A stretch of DNA of 64,000 bases from Bacillus_BD sp050389805 (GCF_050389805.1 NZ_CP130945.1:1674001-1738000), one strand, 5' to 3'. Positions 1-9,097 are shown, numbered from the stretch's first letter. The notes: generated from the sequence alone by a model not told the origin. Numbers and translations: made by a program.

Positions 1-2
1 GT

Positions 3-803
3 GCTTATGTGGATCACATTGCTTGGAGAACAAAACGTCGGGAAGATGTAGCAGAGTTTGCTAAGTTACTAGAAGAAGCTGGTACCGAAGTAGAATGGGT
101 CGAAGCTGGAGTCGAAGCTGGTCAAGGGAAAGCAATTCGCTTCCACTTGCCAAGTCAACACCGTTTTGAAATTTATTATGATATGGAAAAAACTTTAGCG
201 GATCCTGCAAGACGTTCAGTGTTAAAGAATCAAACGTATAAGGCATGGGCACGCGGTGTATCACCACGAAGAATTGATCACGTGAATGTGATGACATCAA
301 TGGATGTAAAGATCATTACAGACTTCTTACATGAAAAATTAGGATTTAAAATGCGTGAATATATTAAGGCGCCTGATAATTCCTATTTAGCAGGATGGAT
401 GAGTGTAACTCCGCTTGTGCACGATATTGCCGTCAGTGGGGACCCGCATTCACCAACAACGCATCAGATTCACCATATTTCTTACTGGTTGGATAATGCG
501 CAAGATTTAATTCGTGCAGCAGATATCTTAAAAGAGCATGGACTCACATTTAAAGGACCTGGTAAACATGGAATTTCTCAAGCGATGTATGTCTACGTTT
601 GTGACCCGGGAAGCGGTCTACGTGTTGAGTTATTTACAAATGGCTATTTAATCTTTGAACCAGATTGGGAGCCAATTGAGTGGACACTTGATGAAATGGA
701 TGTGGGCTTTACATTCTGGGGTGATCAAACCGATACGATTCCAGAAAATAATCCAACCATTGACGCATCAGGGGGCATCACTGAACCGAAAATAAAAATT
801 TGA
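3..803 (+). CDS. Extradiol ring-cleavage dioxygenase (catechol 2,3-dioxygenase type, VOC fold), 5' partial
   Basis: The frame is open to the left edge, so the true start lies outside the window. Numbering from the GTG at 9, the second VOC module carries the likely Fe(II) ligands His91 (IDHVNV), His156 (HQIHHISY) and Glu207 (LRVELFTNG). His187 (KHG) and the Tyr of MYVYVCDP match the active-site His and Tyr of metapyrocatechase-type enzymes. The family cleaves catechols next to the diol using O2. The exact substrate cannot be read from sequence. It heads the same-strand catabolic genes that follow, so it probably belongs to an aromatic degradation pathway extending left. A strong hairpin closes the gene at 825-891. 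Confidence 0.85.
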   Translation, partial: AYVDHIAWRTKRREDVAEFAKLLEEAGTEVEWVEAGVEAGQGKAIRFHLPSQHRFEIYYDMEKTLADPARRSVLKNQTYKAWARGVSPRRIDHVNVMTSMDVKIITDFLHEKLGFKMREYIKAPDNSYLAGWMSVTPLVHDIAVSGDPHSPTTHQIHHISYWLDNAQDLIRAADILKEHGLTFKGPGKHGISQAMYVYVCDPGSGLRVELFTNGYLIFEPDWEPIEWTLDEMDVGFTFWGDQTDTIPENNPTIDASGGITEPKIKI

Positions 804-824
804 GGAATGATATTTTAATATAAA

Positions 825-905
825 CCATCAGTGGGGGTAGAAGAAGGCTAACATCGTGGTGTTCGATGTGTAGTATAGCCCCCACTGATGGAATTTTAAT
901 TTTTA
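825..905 (+). terminator. Rho-independent terminator with a nested hairpin
   Basis: A perfect 13-bp stem (CCATCAGTGGGGG at 825-837 with its complement at 879-891) is followed by a T-rich tail. The roughly 40-nt loop contains a further ACATCG/CGATGT pairing. It separates the dioxygenase from the exporter gene. Confidence 0.75.
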
Positions 906-959
906 GATGGAGATTTCTCATAGGCTTTAAATTTGAAAAAACGAAGGTGGATATTGAAA

Positions 960-2174
960 ATGAGTCAAAGTCAATTAAGCATGATGCCATTAAAAATAGA
1001 CAAATCAAGACGATTGTGGTTGGCCCTATTATTAGGGTCCTTTGCTGCAATTGCTCCTTTGTCAACAGATATGTATCTACCTTCATTACCAGCATTAGCA
1101 GAAGATCTACAAAGTAATACCTCGGTCGCACAACTTACGTTAACGGCAAATTTACTCGGTTTAGGACTGGGTCAACTATGGCTAGGTACGTTGAGTGATC
1201 AAAGAGGAAGACGGATGCCTCTGATCATTTCATTGACCGTGTATTGCCTATCCTCTTTTTTGTGTACGATTGCCCCCTCTATTGATCTGCTCATCATTTT
1301 TCGTTTTATTCAAGGGGTTTCAGGGGCCGGGGGAATGGTTATTTCTCGAGCCATTGTTCGGGATTTATATAGCGGCAGTGAGTTAACGAAGTTTTTTGCA
1401 CTATTGATGCTGATTAATGGGGCAGGACCGATCGTGGCACCAGTCATTGGTGGGCAGCTTCTGCAGTTTACCTCTTGGCGTGGGATTTTTGTGGTATTAG
1501 GGTTTTTAGGAATTCTGATGATCTTGGGTGCAATTTTTAGCATACAGGAGACTCTTTCCACTGAAAACCGTATTGCCGCTGGATTTAAGAATACACTCCT
1601 TACGATCAAAGGTCTTCTTAAGGACCGAATATTCATGGGGTATGTCTTTACACAAGGATTTGTCACTGCAGCCATGTTTTCTTACATTTCTGGATCTCCA
1701 TTTGTAATCCAAAATATTTATGGAACCTCTCCGCAGATGTTCAGTTTTATTTTTGCCTTAAATGGATTAGGGATTATTATCGCAGGTCAGACTACGGGTC
1801 GGCTTGCTGGGCGGGTAAAAGAAGCAACTCTTCTTAAGATTGGATTGAGTACCGCCACATTTGGCGGGTTGCTACTCTCTATCATGCTGTTATTAGAAAT
1901 TGGGCTTATTGGTGTGCTTTTTGCCTTATTTTTTGTTGTCTCTAGTGTAGGAATTGTCGGGACTTCCGTTTTTTCCTTAGCGATGGAAAGTCAAGGGAAA
2001 TCGGCAGGAAGTGCTGCCGCTTTTTTAGGACTCATGCCTTTCGTTTTAGGTGCAATGACAGCTCCATTAGCAGGTATCGGAAACGGACATTCAGCTTGGC
2101 CAATGGCGATCGTGATCTTATTATGTGAAATGATCGCTGTGATATCCTATCTATTTCTTGTAAAAAGAAAATAA
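960..2174 (+). CDS. Bcr/CflA-type MFS efflux transporter
   Basis: A 404-residue, 12-helix major facilitator protein of the DHA1 drug:H+ antiporter group. It has the loop 2-3 signature DQRGRRMP and the STDMYLPSLP segment typical of Bcr/CflA proteins. I chose ATG 960 because AAGGTGG at 944-950 lies 9 nt upstream; an in-frame TTG at 933 precedes that site and is unlikely. Bcr/CflA members export diverse small molecules including antibiotics and sulfonamides. Between a ring-cleavage dioxygenase and flavoprotein genes it may export a toxic substrate or intermediate, but that is inference. Confidence 0.85.
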   Translation: MSQSQLSMMPLKIDKSRRLWLALLLGSFAAIAPLSTDMYLPSLPALAEDLQSNTSVAQLTLTANLLGLGLGQLWLGTLSDQRGRRMPLIISLTVYCLSSFLCTIAPSIDLLIIFRFIQGVSGAGGMVISRAIVRDLYSGSELTKFFALLMLINGAGPIVAPVIGGQLLQFTSWRGIFVVLGFLGILMILGAIFSIQETLSTENRIAAGFKNTLLTIKGLLKDRIFMGYVFTQGFVTAAMFSYISGSPFVIQNIYGTSPQMFSFIFALNGLGIIIAGQTTGRLAGRVKEATLLKIGLSTATFGGLLLSIMLLLEIGLIGVLFALFFVVSSVGIVGTSVFSLAMESQGKSAGSAAAFLGLMPFVLGAMTAPLAGIGNGHSAWPMAIVILLCEMIAVISYLFLVKRK

Positions 2175-2183
2175 TCAATCATG

Positions 2184-2216
2184 ATGGGTCCAGGTTTGTA
2201 GGACCCATTTCTATGT
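2184..2216 (+). terminator. Rho-independent terminator of the MFS gene
   Basis: ATGGGTCC (2184-2191) pairs with GGACCCAT (2201-2208) and is followed by a T-rich run. It lies 10 bp after the stop codon at 2174. Confidence 0.7.
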
Positions 2217-2418
2217 TTTCGGGAAATTTGGGCTATAAATCATGAAATATTGATAGTAATTAAATATTTTCCGAGTGCTAGTCTAGTAAAAACCAATAAA
2301 AATCATTGAAAACATAGAGAGAAGTTAACGGTTTTTTCCTCTAGAAAAAATATACGGAATTTTCTAATATTTAATCAAGGTCACGAAAGGAAAAATAAAA
2401 AAGGAGGGCTGCAACTGC

Positions 2419-3258
2419 ATGGAAACGATTTATCTGAATCAAGACAATCTAATACTTTGGCAGAAAAAGGCAGACCTGAGCGTCATGGCGTTAGGATTTT
2501 TTGACGGAGTTCATAAAGGTCATTTAAAAGTTATTGAGACGGCCGATCAAATAGCCAGAGAAAAAAATCAGCTACTGACTGTGATGAGTTTTTTTCCTCA
2601 TCCAAAATCCGTTTTATCCAACGGAAGAAAAACGATTGATTATTTAATGCCTCTTTCTTCAAAGGAGAAACTGCTGAGTGATTTAGGTGTGGACAGATTC
2701 TATATTGTTCAATTCACGAAAGAATTTGCAACACTTTCACCAGAAATGTTTACAGCCCAATATTTATTGGGACTTGGTGTCACCCATGCAGTTGCAGGCT
2801 TCGATTATACGTACGGATCAAAGGGCATTGGCAATATGGACCGGCTGAAAGCCGATTCCGGTGGTCTTCTAGAAGTGACAAAAGTATCCAAAGTAGAGTG
2901 CCAAGGAGAAAAAATTAGTTCAACCTCTCTTCGTGAGAAATTAGCACAAGGAAAAGTGGAGGAGGTAAGTAAATTACTGGGACGCCCCTATGAAGTGGAG
3001 TGTGAATGGAACGGTGCTTCCCTTAAGGTTAAACCTTACTATACATTGCCTCGTCCAGGCAGATATACCGTAATGTTAATAGGGGACTCTAGTAATCAAG
3101 AGTTCGAAGTGATCGTAAATGATCAAAAACAGTTAATCCCACTAGATATTATGACTACATTTCTTTCTAGTTATCGTGGCCCACTTACAATCAAATGGCA
3201 TCAACAAATATATGAAGAAACCGCCATGGTTGAAAAGAAGTTGATTCATATTATCTAA
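2419..3258 (+). CDS. FAD synthetase-like protein (RibF nucleotidyltransferase domain without a recognisable riboflavin kinase)
   Basis: The N-terminal half is a RibF/RibC FMN adenylyltransferase domain: GFFDGVHKGH (residues 26-35, the HxGH-type motif), FFPHP at 58-62 and ISSTSLR at 166-172. The C-terminal about 90 residues sit where riboflavin kinase should be but lack its GFPTAN ATP/Mg motif. I therefore predict FMN-to-FAD adenylylation only; this is inference. At 279 aa it is shorter than the usual 310-320. A strong AGGAGGG lies 10 nt before ATG 2419. It leads a block of genes for FAD enzymes and ETFs, so it may be a dedicated FAD supply gene, separate from the housekeeping RibF expected elsewhere. 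Confidence 0.82.
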   Translation: METIYLNQDNLILWQKKADLSVMALGFFDGVHKGHLKVIETADQIAREKNQLLTVMSFFPHPKSVLSNGRKTIDYLMPLSSKEKLLSDLGVDRFYIVQFTKEFATLSPEMFTAQYLLGLGVTHAVAGFDYTYGSKGIGNMDRLKADSGGLLEVTKVSKVECQGEKISSTSLREKLAQGKVEEVSKLLGRPYEVECEWNGASLKVKPYYTLPRPGRYTVMLIGDSSNQEFEVIVNDQKQLIPLDIMTTFLSSYRGPLTIKWHQQIYEETAMVEKKLIHII

Positions 3259-3311
3259 GAATTCAAAAATACAGTTGAAACTAAAATTTTGTAAATAGGT
3301 GGTTATCAATC

Positions 3312-4181
3312 ATGTCAAAAACAAAAGAATTTCAGAAACTTATAACAGAACCAGGTGCTTTTATCCTGCCAGGTGCTTATGATGCGATGTCAGCTAGACT
3401 AATTGAAGAAATTGGATATAAGGCAATCTATGCGACAGGTGCAGGGATCTCAAATGCTCAATTAGGATGGGCGGATGTAGGTTTAACAAGCTTAAAAGAA
3501 GTGGTTGATATCGTCACTCGTATGGCGGACGTAACATCCATCCCGATTGTGGTAGACGCGGATACGGGGTTTGGAAATGCGATTAACGTAATGCGAACAG
3601 TAAGAGAATTTGAAAGAGCGGGAGTTGCTGCGATTCAACTGGAAGATCAAGTTTCGCCGAAGAAATGTGGGCATTTTAATGGAAAAGATGTGATTTCAAA
3701 AGAAGAAATGGTGGGCAAAATTAAGGCTGCACTGGATACCAGACAGGATGAAAACTTGGCGATAATCGCAAGAACCGATGCATTAGCCGTCTATGGAATG
3801 GAAGAGGCGATTGAAAGAGCTCATGCATATGCGGAAGCAGGGGCGGATATCATCTTTGTTGAAGCTCCAACCACGATTGAACAATTAAAGCAAATCACAA
3901 GTTCATTAAAAGGAATTCCACAAGTTCTTAATTTAGTAGAGGGTGGGAAAACGCCACTTGTTTCATTAAATGAAGCTGAGGAGTTAGGATTTAAGATTAT
4001 GTTATGTGCAAATACAGCTCTTCGCTCAGCCATAAAAGGGGTTACCGATTCTTTAAGAGTTTTAAAAGAAGAAGGATCTCATGAGAATGTTCATGACTTG
4101 ATTTGTACTTGGGAAGAAAGACAATCCCTTTTCAAACTCGATCAAATTAAGCAATGGGAAAAAGAGTATTCACATAGTTAA
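3312..4181 (+). CDS. Isocitrate lyase/PEP mutase superfamily lyase (2-methylisocitrate or 2,3-dimethylmalate lyase-like)
   Basis: A 289-residue alpha/beta-barrel protein with the superfamily signatures: metal-binding DADTGFGN (82-89), Glu111 of LED, the catalytic loop KKCGH (117-121, Cys119) and ARTDA (153-157). The intact loop cysteine argues for C-C lyase activity, as in PrpB or dimethylmalate lyase, rather than phosphonate chemistry. Such enzymes split a 2-hydroxy-tricarboxylate or dicarboxylate into pyruvate or glyoxylate plus a second acid. No methylcitrate synthase or dehydratase lies beside it, so the substrate is probably not methylisocitrate but an intermediate of this island. An AGGTGG-type ribosome site precedes ATG 3312. 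Confidence 0.85.
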   Translation: MSKTKEFQKLITEPGAFILPGAYDAMSARLIEEIGYKAIYATGAGISNAQLGWADVGLTSLKEVVDIVTRMADVTSIPIVVDADTGFGNAINVMRTVREFERAGVAAIQLEDQVSPKKCGHFNGKDVISKEEMVGKIKAALDTRQDENLAIIARTDALAVYGMEEAIERAHAYAEAGADIIFVEAPTTIEQLKQITSSLKGIPQVLNLVEGGKTPLVSLNEAEELGFKIMLCANTALRSAIKGVTDSLRVLKEEGSHENVHDLICTWEERQSLFKLDQIKQWEKEYSHS

Positions 4182-4224
4182 GATCACATTTCTAATGACA
4201 AGAGTCAAAGGTGGTTATTAAAAA

Positions 4225-4683
4225 ATGGAAAAGGTGGTAAAAGGAATGGAAAACTTGGTAACAACAGTACAATCGAAAAGCATTAGTCTTGATTTAGCAA
4301 ATAAAATGATTGAAGCAGCAGTAGCAAAAGGAAAAGAACTTGGAATGCCATTTAGCATTACAATTGTTGATAAACCAGGAAATTTAAGAGCGTTTGCAGC
4401 AATGGATGGTGCTCTTCCTTTAAGTATAGAAGTCGCCCAAAATAAAGCGTTCTCAGCAGCCGTATACAACAGAGCAACGCATGAATGGTATGACAGAATT
4501 AAGGATGATCCGCCATTGCTACACGGAATCGTTCATACAGAAAGATTGGTCATCTTTGGCGGAGGCTATCCAATTAAAATCAATGGAGAGCTAATCGGTG
4601 GAATTGGCGTTAGCGGCGGTCATTACACACATGATATGCAAGTATGTGAAGCGGCATTAGAAGTGTTAAAAAACCTAGAATAA
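4225..4683 (+). CDS. GlcG/HbpS family protein (DUF336)
   Basis: A 152-residue protein with the GlcG/HbpS layout: an N-terminal segment of the form LDLANKMIEAAVAKGKELG, then the glycine-rich GGYPIKINGELIGGIGVSGG stretch near residues 112-131. Family members occur beside glycolate and diol utilisation genes or bind haem; the biochemical role is unsettled. ATG 4225 has AAAGGTGG about 10 nt upstream, but ATG 4246 with AAAAGG is possible. It lies 15 bp before the flavoprotein gene and is clearly in one operon with it. A small accessory or chaperone-like role for the pathway is inference. Confidence 0.82.
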   Translation: MEKVVKGMENLVTTVQSKSISLDLANKMIEAAVAKGKELGMPFSITIVDKPGNLRAFAAMDGALPLSIEVAQNKAFSAAVYNRATHEWYDRIKDDPPLLHGIVHTERLVIFGGGYPIKINGELIGGIGVSGGHYTHDMQVCEAALEVLKNLE

Positions 4684-4698
4684 GGAAGATGAGAAATC

Positions 4699-6075
4699 AT
4701 GGAAACATATGACTTAATTATATTGGGTGGCGGATTAGCTGGAATGTGTGCAGCTGTTGAGGCAGGGGAAGAGGGCGCTAGCGTCCTTCTTCTCGAAAAA
4801 CAGGATGAGTTAGGCGGCAGCACCGTTCTTAGCTCAGGATATATGGCTTTTGCTGGTACAGATATGCAAGAGAATGCTGGAATTACCGATACAGTCGAAT
4901 CACTCATGAACGATTTGATTGAAGTCGGAGGAGGCGTAAATAACCCCGAGTTGATTAAAACTTATGGACAGTATCAATTCGAAACGTATCGATGGCTTAA
5001 AGACCATGGGGTAGAATTTCGAACGCTGCAAGCGGTAAGCGGACACAGTGTACCGCGCGGGCATACGATTGATCCGCATCAAGGAATCCAGGCATTATAT
5101 AAACGAGTGAAGGAGCTTCCAAATGTAACGATCCGCTTTAATGCCCCTGCAAAGAGGCTATTAAAGAACAGTGAAGACATCATTGATCGTGTTTTGTACG
5201 AAACAGAAGGTGAAAGCGTAATTGTTGCTGCAACAAAAGGTGTTTTGCTATCTTCTGGTGGTTTTGCTAATAGTGAAGAACTTCTCCAAAAGTTTGCTCC
5301 ACATCTTGAGGGCGCTTTAAGAATAGGTGGGGAAGGAAATGTTGGAGAAGGCTTAAAAATGGCATGGGAACATGGAGCCACTATCCTTGACCGTCAATAC
5401 TTAAGTGGAACATACGGATTTCACCCATCGGCCAATAGTGCAGTAAAGTCGCAAGGACTAGCTTTTTATAAGGGTGGTATTATCGTAAATCAAAATGGAA
5501 AGCGCTTTATTGATGAATCCCTCTCTTATAAATTACTAGGGAATGCCGCGCTGCAGCAACCTGAAGGCATCACTTATCAAATCTGGGATCAGACGGTGAT
5601 GGATCAAGCGGTCCATGATGATCCGCTATATGATTTTCAATTATTAAAACGTCGTCGTCTCCTTTACCAAGTAGATACATTAGAGGAACTAGCTGACTGC
5701 ATTGATGTACCGGTTGAGGTATTATCAGAAACGATTACAACTTATAATAACGGTATTCAAAACGGGGCAGAACCTGAATTTGGTCGTAAATCACTTACAC
5801 ATAATTATGGAACTCCAACTCCGATCGAAAAAGCACCATTTTACGCGTTTGAATCAACCGTTGCGATGTTAGCCACTTATGCTGGGGTAGCTGTAAATTC
5901 CAAAGGACAAGTCCTCAACGCTTTCAATGAGCCGATTTCAGGTCTTTATGCAGCAGGAGAAGTAACAGGCGGATTCCATGGTGCTGGTTATGTAACAGGT
6001 TCATCTCTTGGCAAATGTGCTGTATTCGGAAGATTGGCTGTTCGTAACGCATTAAAAAAGGAAATCAAAGTTTGA
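4699..6075 (+). CDS. FAD-dependent oxidoreductase, fumarate reductase/3-ketosteroid dehydrogenase family
   Basis: A 458-residue FAD_binding_2 flavoprotein. The dinucleotide-binding GGGLAG (residues 10-15) follows the first strand, ELGGST lies near 37-42, and the C-terminal FAD segment GLYAAGEVTGG ends with GSSLGKCAVFGRLA. The middle carries the capping domain typical of flavocytochrome-type fumarate reductases and ketosteroid dehydrogenases. Such enzymes add or remove a hydrogen pair at the alpha-beta position of a carboxylate or ketone. No haem or flavinylation domain is present, so it is soluble and needs a partner; the nearby ETF genes are the obvious one (inference). It starts at ATG 4699 after GGAAG. 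Confidence 0.88.
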   Translation: METYDLIILGGGLAGMCAAVEAGEEGASVLLLEKQDELGGSTVLSSGYMAFAGTDMQENAGITDTVESLMNDLIEVGGGVNNPELIKTYGQYQFETYRWLKDHGVEFRTLQAVSGHSVPRGHTIDPHQGIQALYKRVKELPNVTIRFNAPAKRLLKNSEDIIDRVLYETEGESVIVAATKGVLLSSGGFANSEELLQKFAPHLEGALRIGGEGNVGEGLKMAWEHGATILDRQYLSGTYGFHPSANSAVKSQGLAFYKGGIIVNQNGKRFIDESLSYKLLGNAALQQPEGITYQIWDQTVMDQAVHDDPLYDFQLLKRRRLLYQVDTLEELADCIDVPVEVLSETITTYNNGIQNGAEPEFGRKSLTHNYGTPTPIEKAPFYAFESTVAMLATYAGVAVNSKGQVLNAFNEPISGLYAAGEVTGGFHGAGYVTGSSLGKCAVFGRLAVRNALKKEIKV

Positions 6076-6141
6076 TAGAAAGATATAGAGTAGACCGTTT
6101 ACAAAAATCGATAGAAACCTGAAAGAAGGAGGGAAAAAGCA

Positions 6142-6996
6142 GTGAAAATTTGGCATCAAAGTTTAACAAGTATTGAAGAAGTAGTTCCATACCGGGACGC
6201 AGTCATCAAACATATTGATCGTGTAGCACGTCCAGGCGTAGAGGTTGTGCTACACGGAATGTCAAAGGGTACGTATCCTAGCCAATATCCGGGTCACTTT
6301 ATTACGTATTCCTATCTGCAAAATCTTCACCGAGAGCAATTTGTCCGTGCCGCTTTAATGGCTGAAAGTGCAGGATATGATGCCATGTTTATCGGAACGA
6401 TCCCAGATGTGGGGTTGCTTGAAGCGCGCACACTTGTCGATATTCCTGTTGTGGGATATGGTCAGGCATCCTTTCATATGGCATCCATGCTGGGTGATCA
6501 CATTGGCGTTGTCAATTTCTTGGCACCGCTTGCTGATGAACTTCGTCAAAATGCCGAACGCTATGGACTAGGTGGAAAACTAGGACCGATTGTTCAAACA
6601 GAAGTTGGTTTTAATGACATTCTAGGTGGGTTCCAAAATCCAGAACCGGTTATCGAAGCTTTTAAAAAGGCAGCGCAGAAGGCGATTTCCCAAGGAGCCG
6701 ATGTCATCGTTCCAGGTGAAGGACCTATGAATGTATTTTTAGCAACACATGGAGTTTCTCGAATTGGGGATGTTCCAATTGTTGACTCGTTTGCGTCAGG
6801 AATTAAAATGTGTGAAGCCTTAGTTGATTTGAAAGAAAACTCTGGGGTGTATATGACACGTCAGGGATACTATAATGCCAAGCCACCTCGTGATGCGGTC
6901 GCAAGGCTTCGGGAATTATATGGATTAGAACCTGTTCCAGATCCGAAAAATGATCACGGACTCCCAGTTAGAGGTGGACAAAAAGCGTCTATATAG
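6142..6996 (+). CDS. Asp/Glu/hydantoin racemase superfamily protein lacking both catalytic cysteines
   Basis: A 284-residue protein with the two-lobed racemase fold; GLLEARTLVDIPVVG (91-105) matches the hydantoin racemase type closely. The two usual catalytic cysteine positions are changed: Thr86 in FIGTIPD (normally GCxxDP) and Glu193 in VPGEGPM (normally LGCAGM). The only cysteine in the protein is Cys224, outside these motifs. Two-base racemisation is therefore unlikely. Arylmalonate decarboxylase and maleate isomerase show that the fold can do other chemistry. The start is GTG 6142, with AAGGAGGG 8 nt upstream. It follows the FAD enzyme by 66 bp in the same operon. Confidence 0.78.
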   Translation: MKIWHQSLTSIEEVVPYRDAVIKHIDRVARPGVEVVLHGMSKGTYPSQYPGHFITYSYLQNLHREQFVRAALMAESAGYDAMFIGTIPDVGLLEARTLVDIPVVGYGQASFHMASMLGDHIGVVNFLAPLADELRQNAERYGLGGKLGPIVQTEVGFNDILGGFQNPEPVIEAFKKAAQKAISQGADVIVPGEGPMNVFLATHGVSRIGDVPIVDSFASGIKMCEALVDLKENSGVYMTRQGYYNAKPPRDAVARLRELYGLEPVPDPKNDHGLPVRGGQKASI

Positions 6997-7057
6997 CCCG
7001 CGTTAAAGATTTGCAATATTCGCAATCCATAAACACATATTGAGAGGTGAACCATAC

Positions 7058-7855
7058 ATGCATATCGTTGTATGTCTAAAGCAGGTCGTTGATCCGGAGA
7101 TCCCACCGCGTTATTTCAAAATCGATCCTGCAACAAACCGACCTGAGGAAGGAAGCGGAGATATGGTAATGGATTCCTACGCCGAAAATGCTCTTGAAGC
7201 AGCGATTCAACTCAGAGACAAGATCGATGGAGCAACGGTGACAGCCCTTTGTCTTGGGGATGAAGAATCGGAGGATGTTCTTCGCAGAGCACTAGCCTTC
7301 ACTGCTGATCAGGCAGTTCGCGTTTGGGATGATGAATGGGAAAATTTAGACGGACAAGCGGTTGGGTATATCCTTGCTCAGGCCATTAAAAGATTCGGTG
7401 ACGTGGATTTAGTTTTGACCGGTTACCAAGCAAGTGACATAGAAGAGGGTCTAGTTGGGACTATAATTGCAGAGGAACTTAACATTCCAAGTGTGACACT
7501 TGTCTCCAAGTTTGAGACAGAAGGCAGCAGCATCAAAGCAGTCTGTGAAACAGAAACCAGCCATGCGGTAAAGGATGTCCCAATGCCTGCCGTGATTACG
7601 ATCGTTAGCTCTGAAAATAATGTACCACGCCTTCCAAAGGTAAAGGATATTCGTTTGGCGAGAAGTAAACCGATTAAAGAACTTGGGATCGATGACTTTG
7701 ACGGCTTGAATTCAGAACTTTGTCAGCCGGCTGTTACACTCCAGAAGGTTTTTGTTCCCGATCGGGAAGTGAATTGTGAAATCCTAACTGGCAGTGATGA
7801 CGTTCAAATCGCTAGTGGTCTGACTCATAAGTTGCAAGAATTAAAAGTTTTGTAG
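7058..7855 (+). CDS. etfB: Electron transfer flavoprotein beta subunit (first pair)
   Basis: A 265-residue ETF domain protein starting MHIVVCLKQVVDPE. It has the beta-subunit AMP site and recognition-loop region, and DLVLTGYQASD near residues 125-135. ETF is a soluble heterodimer that takes electrons from flavin dehydrogenases and hands them to a membrane quinone reductase. ATG 7058 is preceded by GAGAGGTGA; an in-frame TTG at 7040 would swallow this site and is rejected. The stop codon overlaps the next gene's ribosome site, so the two subunits are translated together. Confidence 0.92.
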   Translation: MHIVVCLKQVVDPEIPPRYFKIDPATNRPEEGSGDMVMDSYAENALEAAIQLRDKIDGATVTALCLGDEESEDVLRRALAFTADQAVRVWDDEWENLDGQAVGYILAQAIKRFGDVDLVLTGYQASDIEEGLVGTIIAEELNIPSVTLVSKFETEGSSIKAVCETETSHAVKDVPMPAVITIVSSENNVPRLPKVKDIRLARSKPIKELGIDDFDGLNSELCQPAVTLQKVFVPDREVNCEILTGSDDVQIASGLTHKLQELKVL

Positions 7856-7867
7856 GAGGTGATCCAG

Positions 7868-8848
7868 ATGGTCAAAGTGCTCATTTATGCAGCCCAACAA
7901 GAAGGGAAATTGGATTCCAATGCAATCGAAGCGTTATCCTTTGGCGCACGCTTGGCTGAAGCCACTTCAATTGAAATGGAGGCGCTTCTTGTCGGTACAG
8001 GTGCAAAGGAAGGTAGTAAAGAAGCCATATCCTACGGAGCACAGCAAGTTTATACAATCGAAAATCCTTTATTAGATGATTATCAGACTGAGTTGTATTC
8101 CTATGCAATAACCACCGCTTTTCAGCAGTCTGAAGCCGATACATTCATTCTTCCTTTTGATAAAAAAGGCAAGGATTTGCTCGGACGCATCGCAACACGT
8201 GTTTCTGCAGCTGCCATCACCGAAGTCGTTGATTTTAGATCAGAGGCTGACGAAATAAACTGGATCCGTCCGATTTACGGGGACAAAGCTTATGGTGAAT
8301 ATAAAGCCAATCGTAAAAAGGTCGTTGTAGGTCTTCGTCCGAAATCCTGCGAAAAAATAGTAGCGGATGAAAACAGAACGGGAACCATTACCGCTATCGA
8401 TTGTGAATTATCAGAAGAGATGGTTGTGACAAAACTGGTTGAAAAAATCGAGTCCAGTTTATCTGGAATTCGCCTAGAAGATGCACGTGTCATTGTTTCT
8501 GGTGGGAGAGGACTTGGCAGTTCCGAAGCTTTTGGTGAACTCCAAGAATTAGCGGACGTCTTAAAGGGTGCAGTCGGTGCATCAAGAGCTGCCTGTGATG
8601 CAGGATGGGTGCCATCTCAATATCAAGTCGGCCAAACAGGTGCGGTTGTCGCACCAGATTTGTATATTGCGATTGGCATATCAGGGGCAAGTCAGCACCT
8701 TTCAGGAATTACCAACGCTAAAACAGTGGTAGCCATTAACAATGACGCTGAGGCTCCTATTTTTAAAAGGGCAAACTTGGGGATCGTGGCTGACTATAAG
8801 ACGGTCATCCCTGCTCTAACGGAAGCCCTAAGGCAGAAGATCGGCTAA
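7868..8848 (+). CDS. etfA: Electron transfer flavoprotein alpha subunit (first pair)
   Basis: A 326-residue protein. The C-terminal FAD domain carries SGGRGLG, the GASRAACDAGW segment, QVGQTG, GISGASQHLSG and INNDAEAPIF, the standard ETF-alpha run. The start is ATG 7868. The ribosome site AGGAGGTGATCC at 7854-7865 complements the 16S 3' end perfectly and overlaps the etfB stop, implying heavy, coupled translation. It pairs with the upstream beta subunit. A second complete ETF pair lies at 11.6-13.4 kb, so the two may serve the two FAD dehydrogenases separately (inference). Confidence 0.92.
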   Translation: MVKVLIYAAQQEGKLDSNAIEALSFGARLAEATSIEMEALLVGTGAKEGSKEAISYGAQQVYTIENPLLDDYQTELYSYAITTAFQQSEADTFILPFDKKGKDLLGRIATRVSAAAITEVVDFRSEADEINWIRPIYGDKAYGEYKANRKKVVVGLRPKSCEKIVADENRTGTITAIDCELSEEMVVTKLVEKIESSLSGIRLEDARVIVSGGRGLGSSEAFGELQELADVLKGAVGASRAACDAGWVPSQYQVGQTGAVVAPDLYIAIGISGASQHLSGITNAKTVVAINNDAEAPIFKRANLGIVADYKTVIPALTEALRQKIG

Positions 8849-8877
8849 AACGTTTATCTTATAGTGCTAGCTTTTAA

Positions 8878-9062
8878 GTTTAACTACATTCAGAAAATGT
8901 TTTTGTACCGAACGAAAGCTGAATGCAAAATGTTTTTCCGATTCTGTGAGGGTTCAAACCCGACTGAATGTAGTTAAGCCTCCGGCGAATGGGGCGGATT
9001 TTTTAAAGGTATATTATCGAGCGAGCTCAGGTATTGAATCCGGACGCAAATTCGGCGGGTGC
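8878..9062 (+). repeat. Structured intergenic element, copy 1 (possible RNA element or mobile repeat)
   Basis: A 14-bp perfect stem (8880-8893 with 8964-8977) encloses a 70-nt loop containing GAATGCAAAATG. A 3' module follows from 8975: GCCTCCGGCG, then CGGATT pairing with AATCCG around TATCGAGCGAGCTCAGG. Copy 2 at 10622-10815 has the same architecture and loop length, with compensatory changes in the stem. It lies between the first etfA and an FAD dehydrogenase gene. I do not recognise it as a known riboswitch class. Confidence 0.6.
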
Positions 9063-9097
9063 ATTTAATAATTTTACAAAACACGGAGGTTATAAAT

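Noticed and set aside
8878..8979. Copy 1 of the structured element as an integron attC site (GTTTAAC and GTTAAGC resemble attC core sites)
   Set aside because: Copy 2 does not keep the left core (AGTTAAC does not fit RYYYAAC), the strongest conservation lies outside the supposed attC, and no integrase gene is visible.
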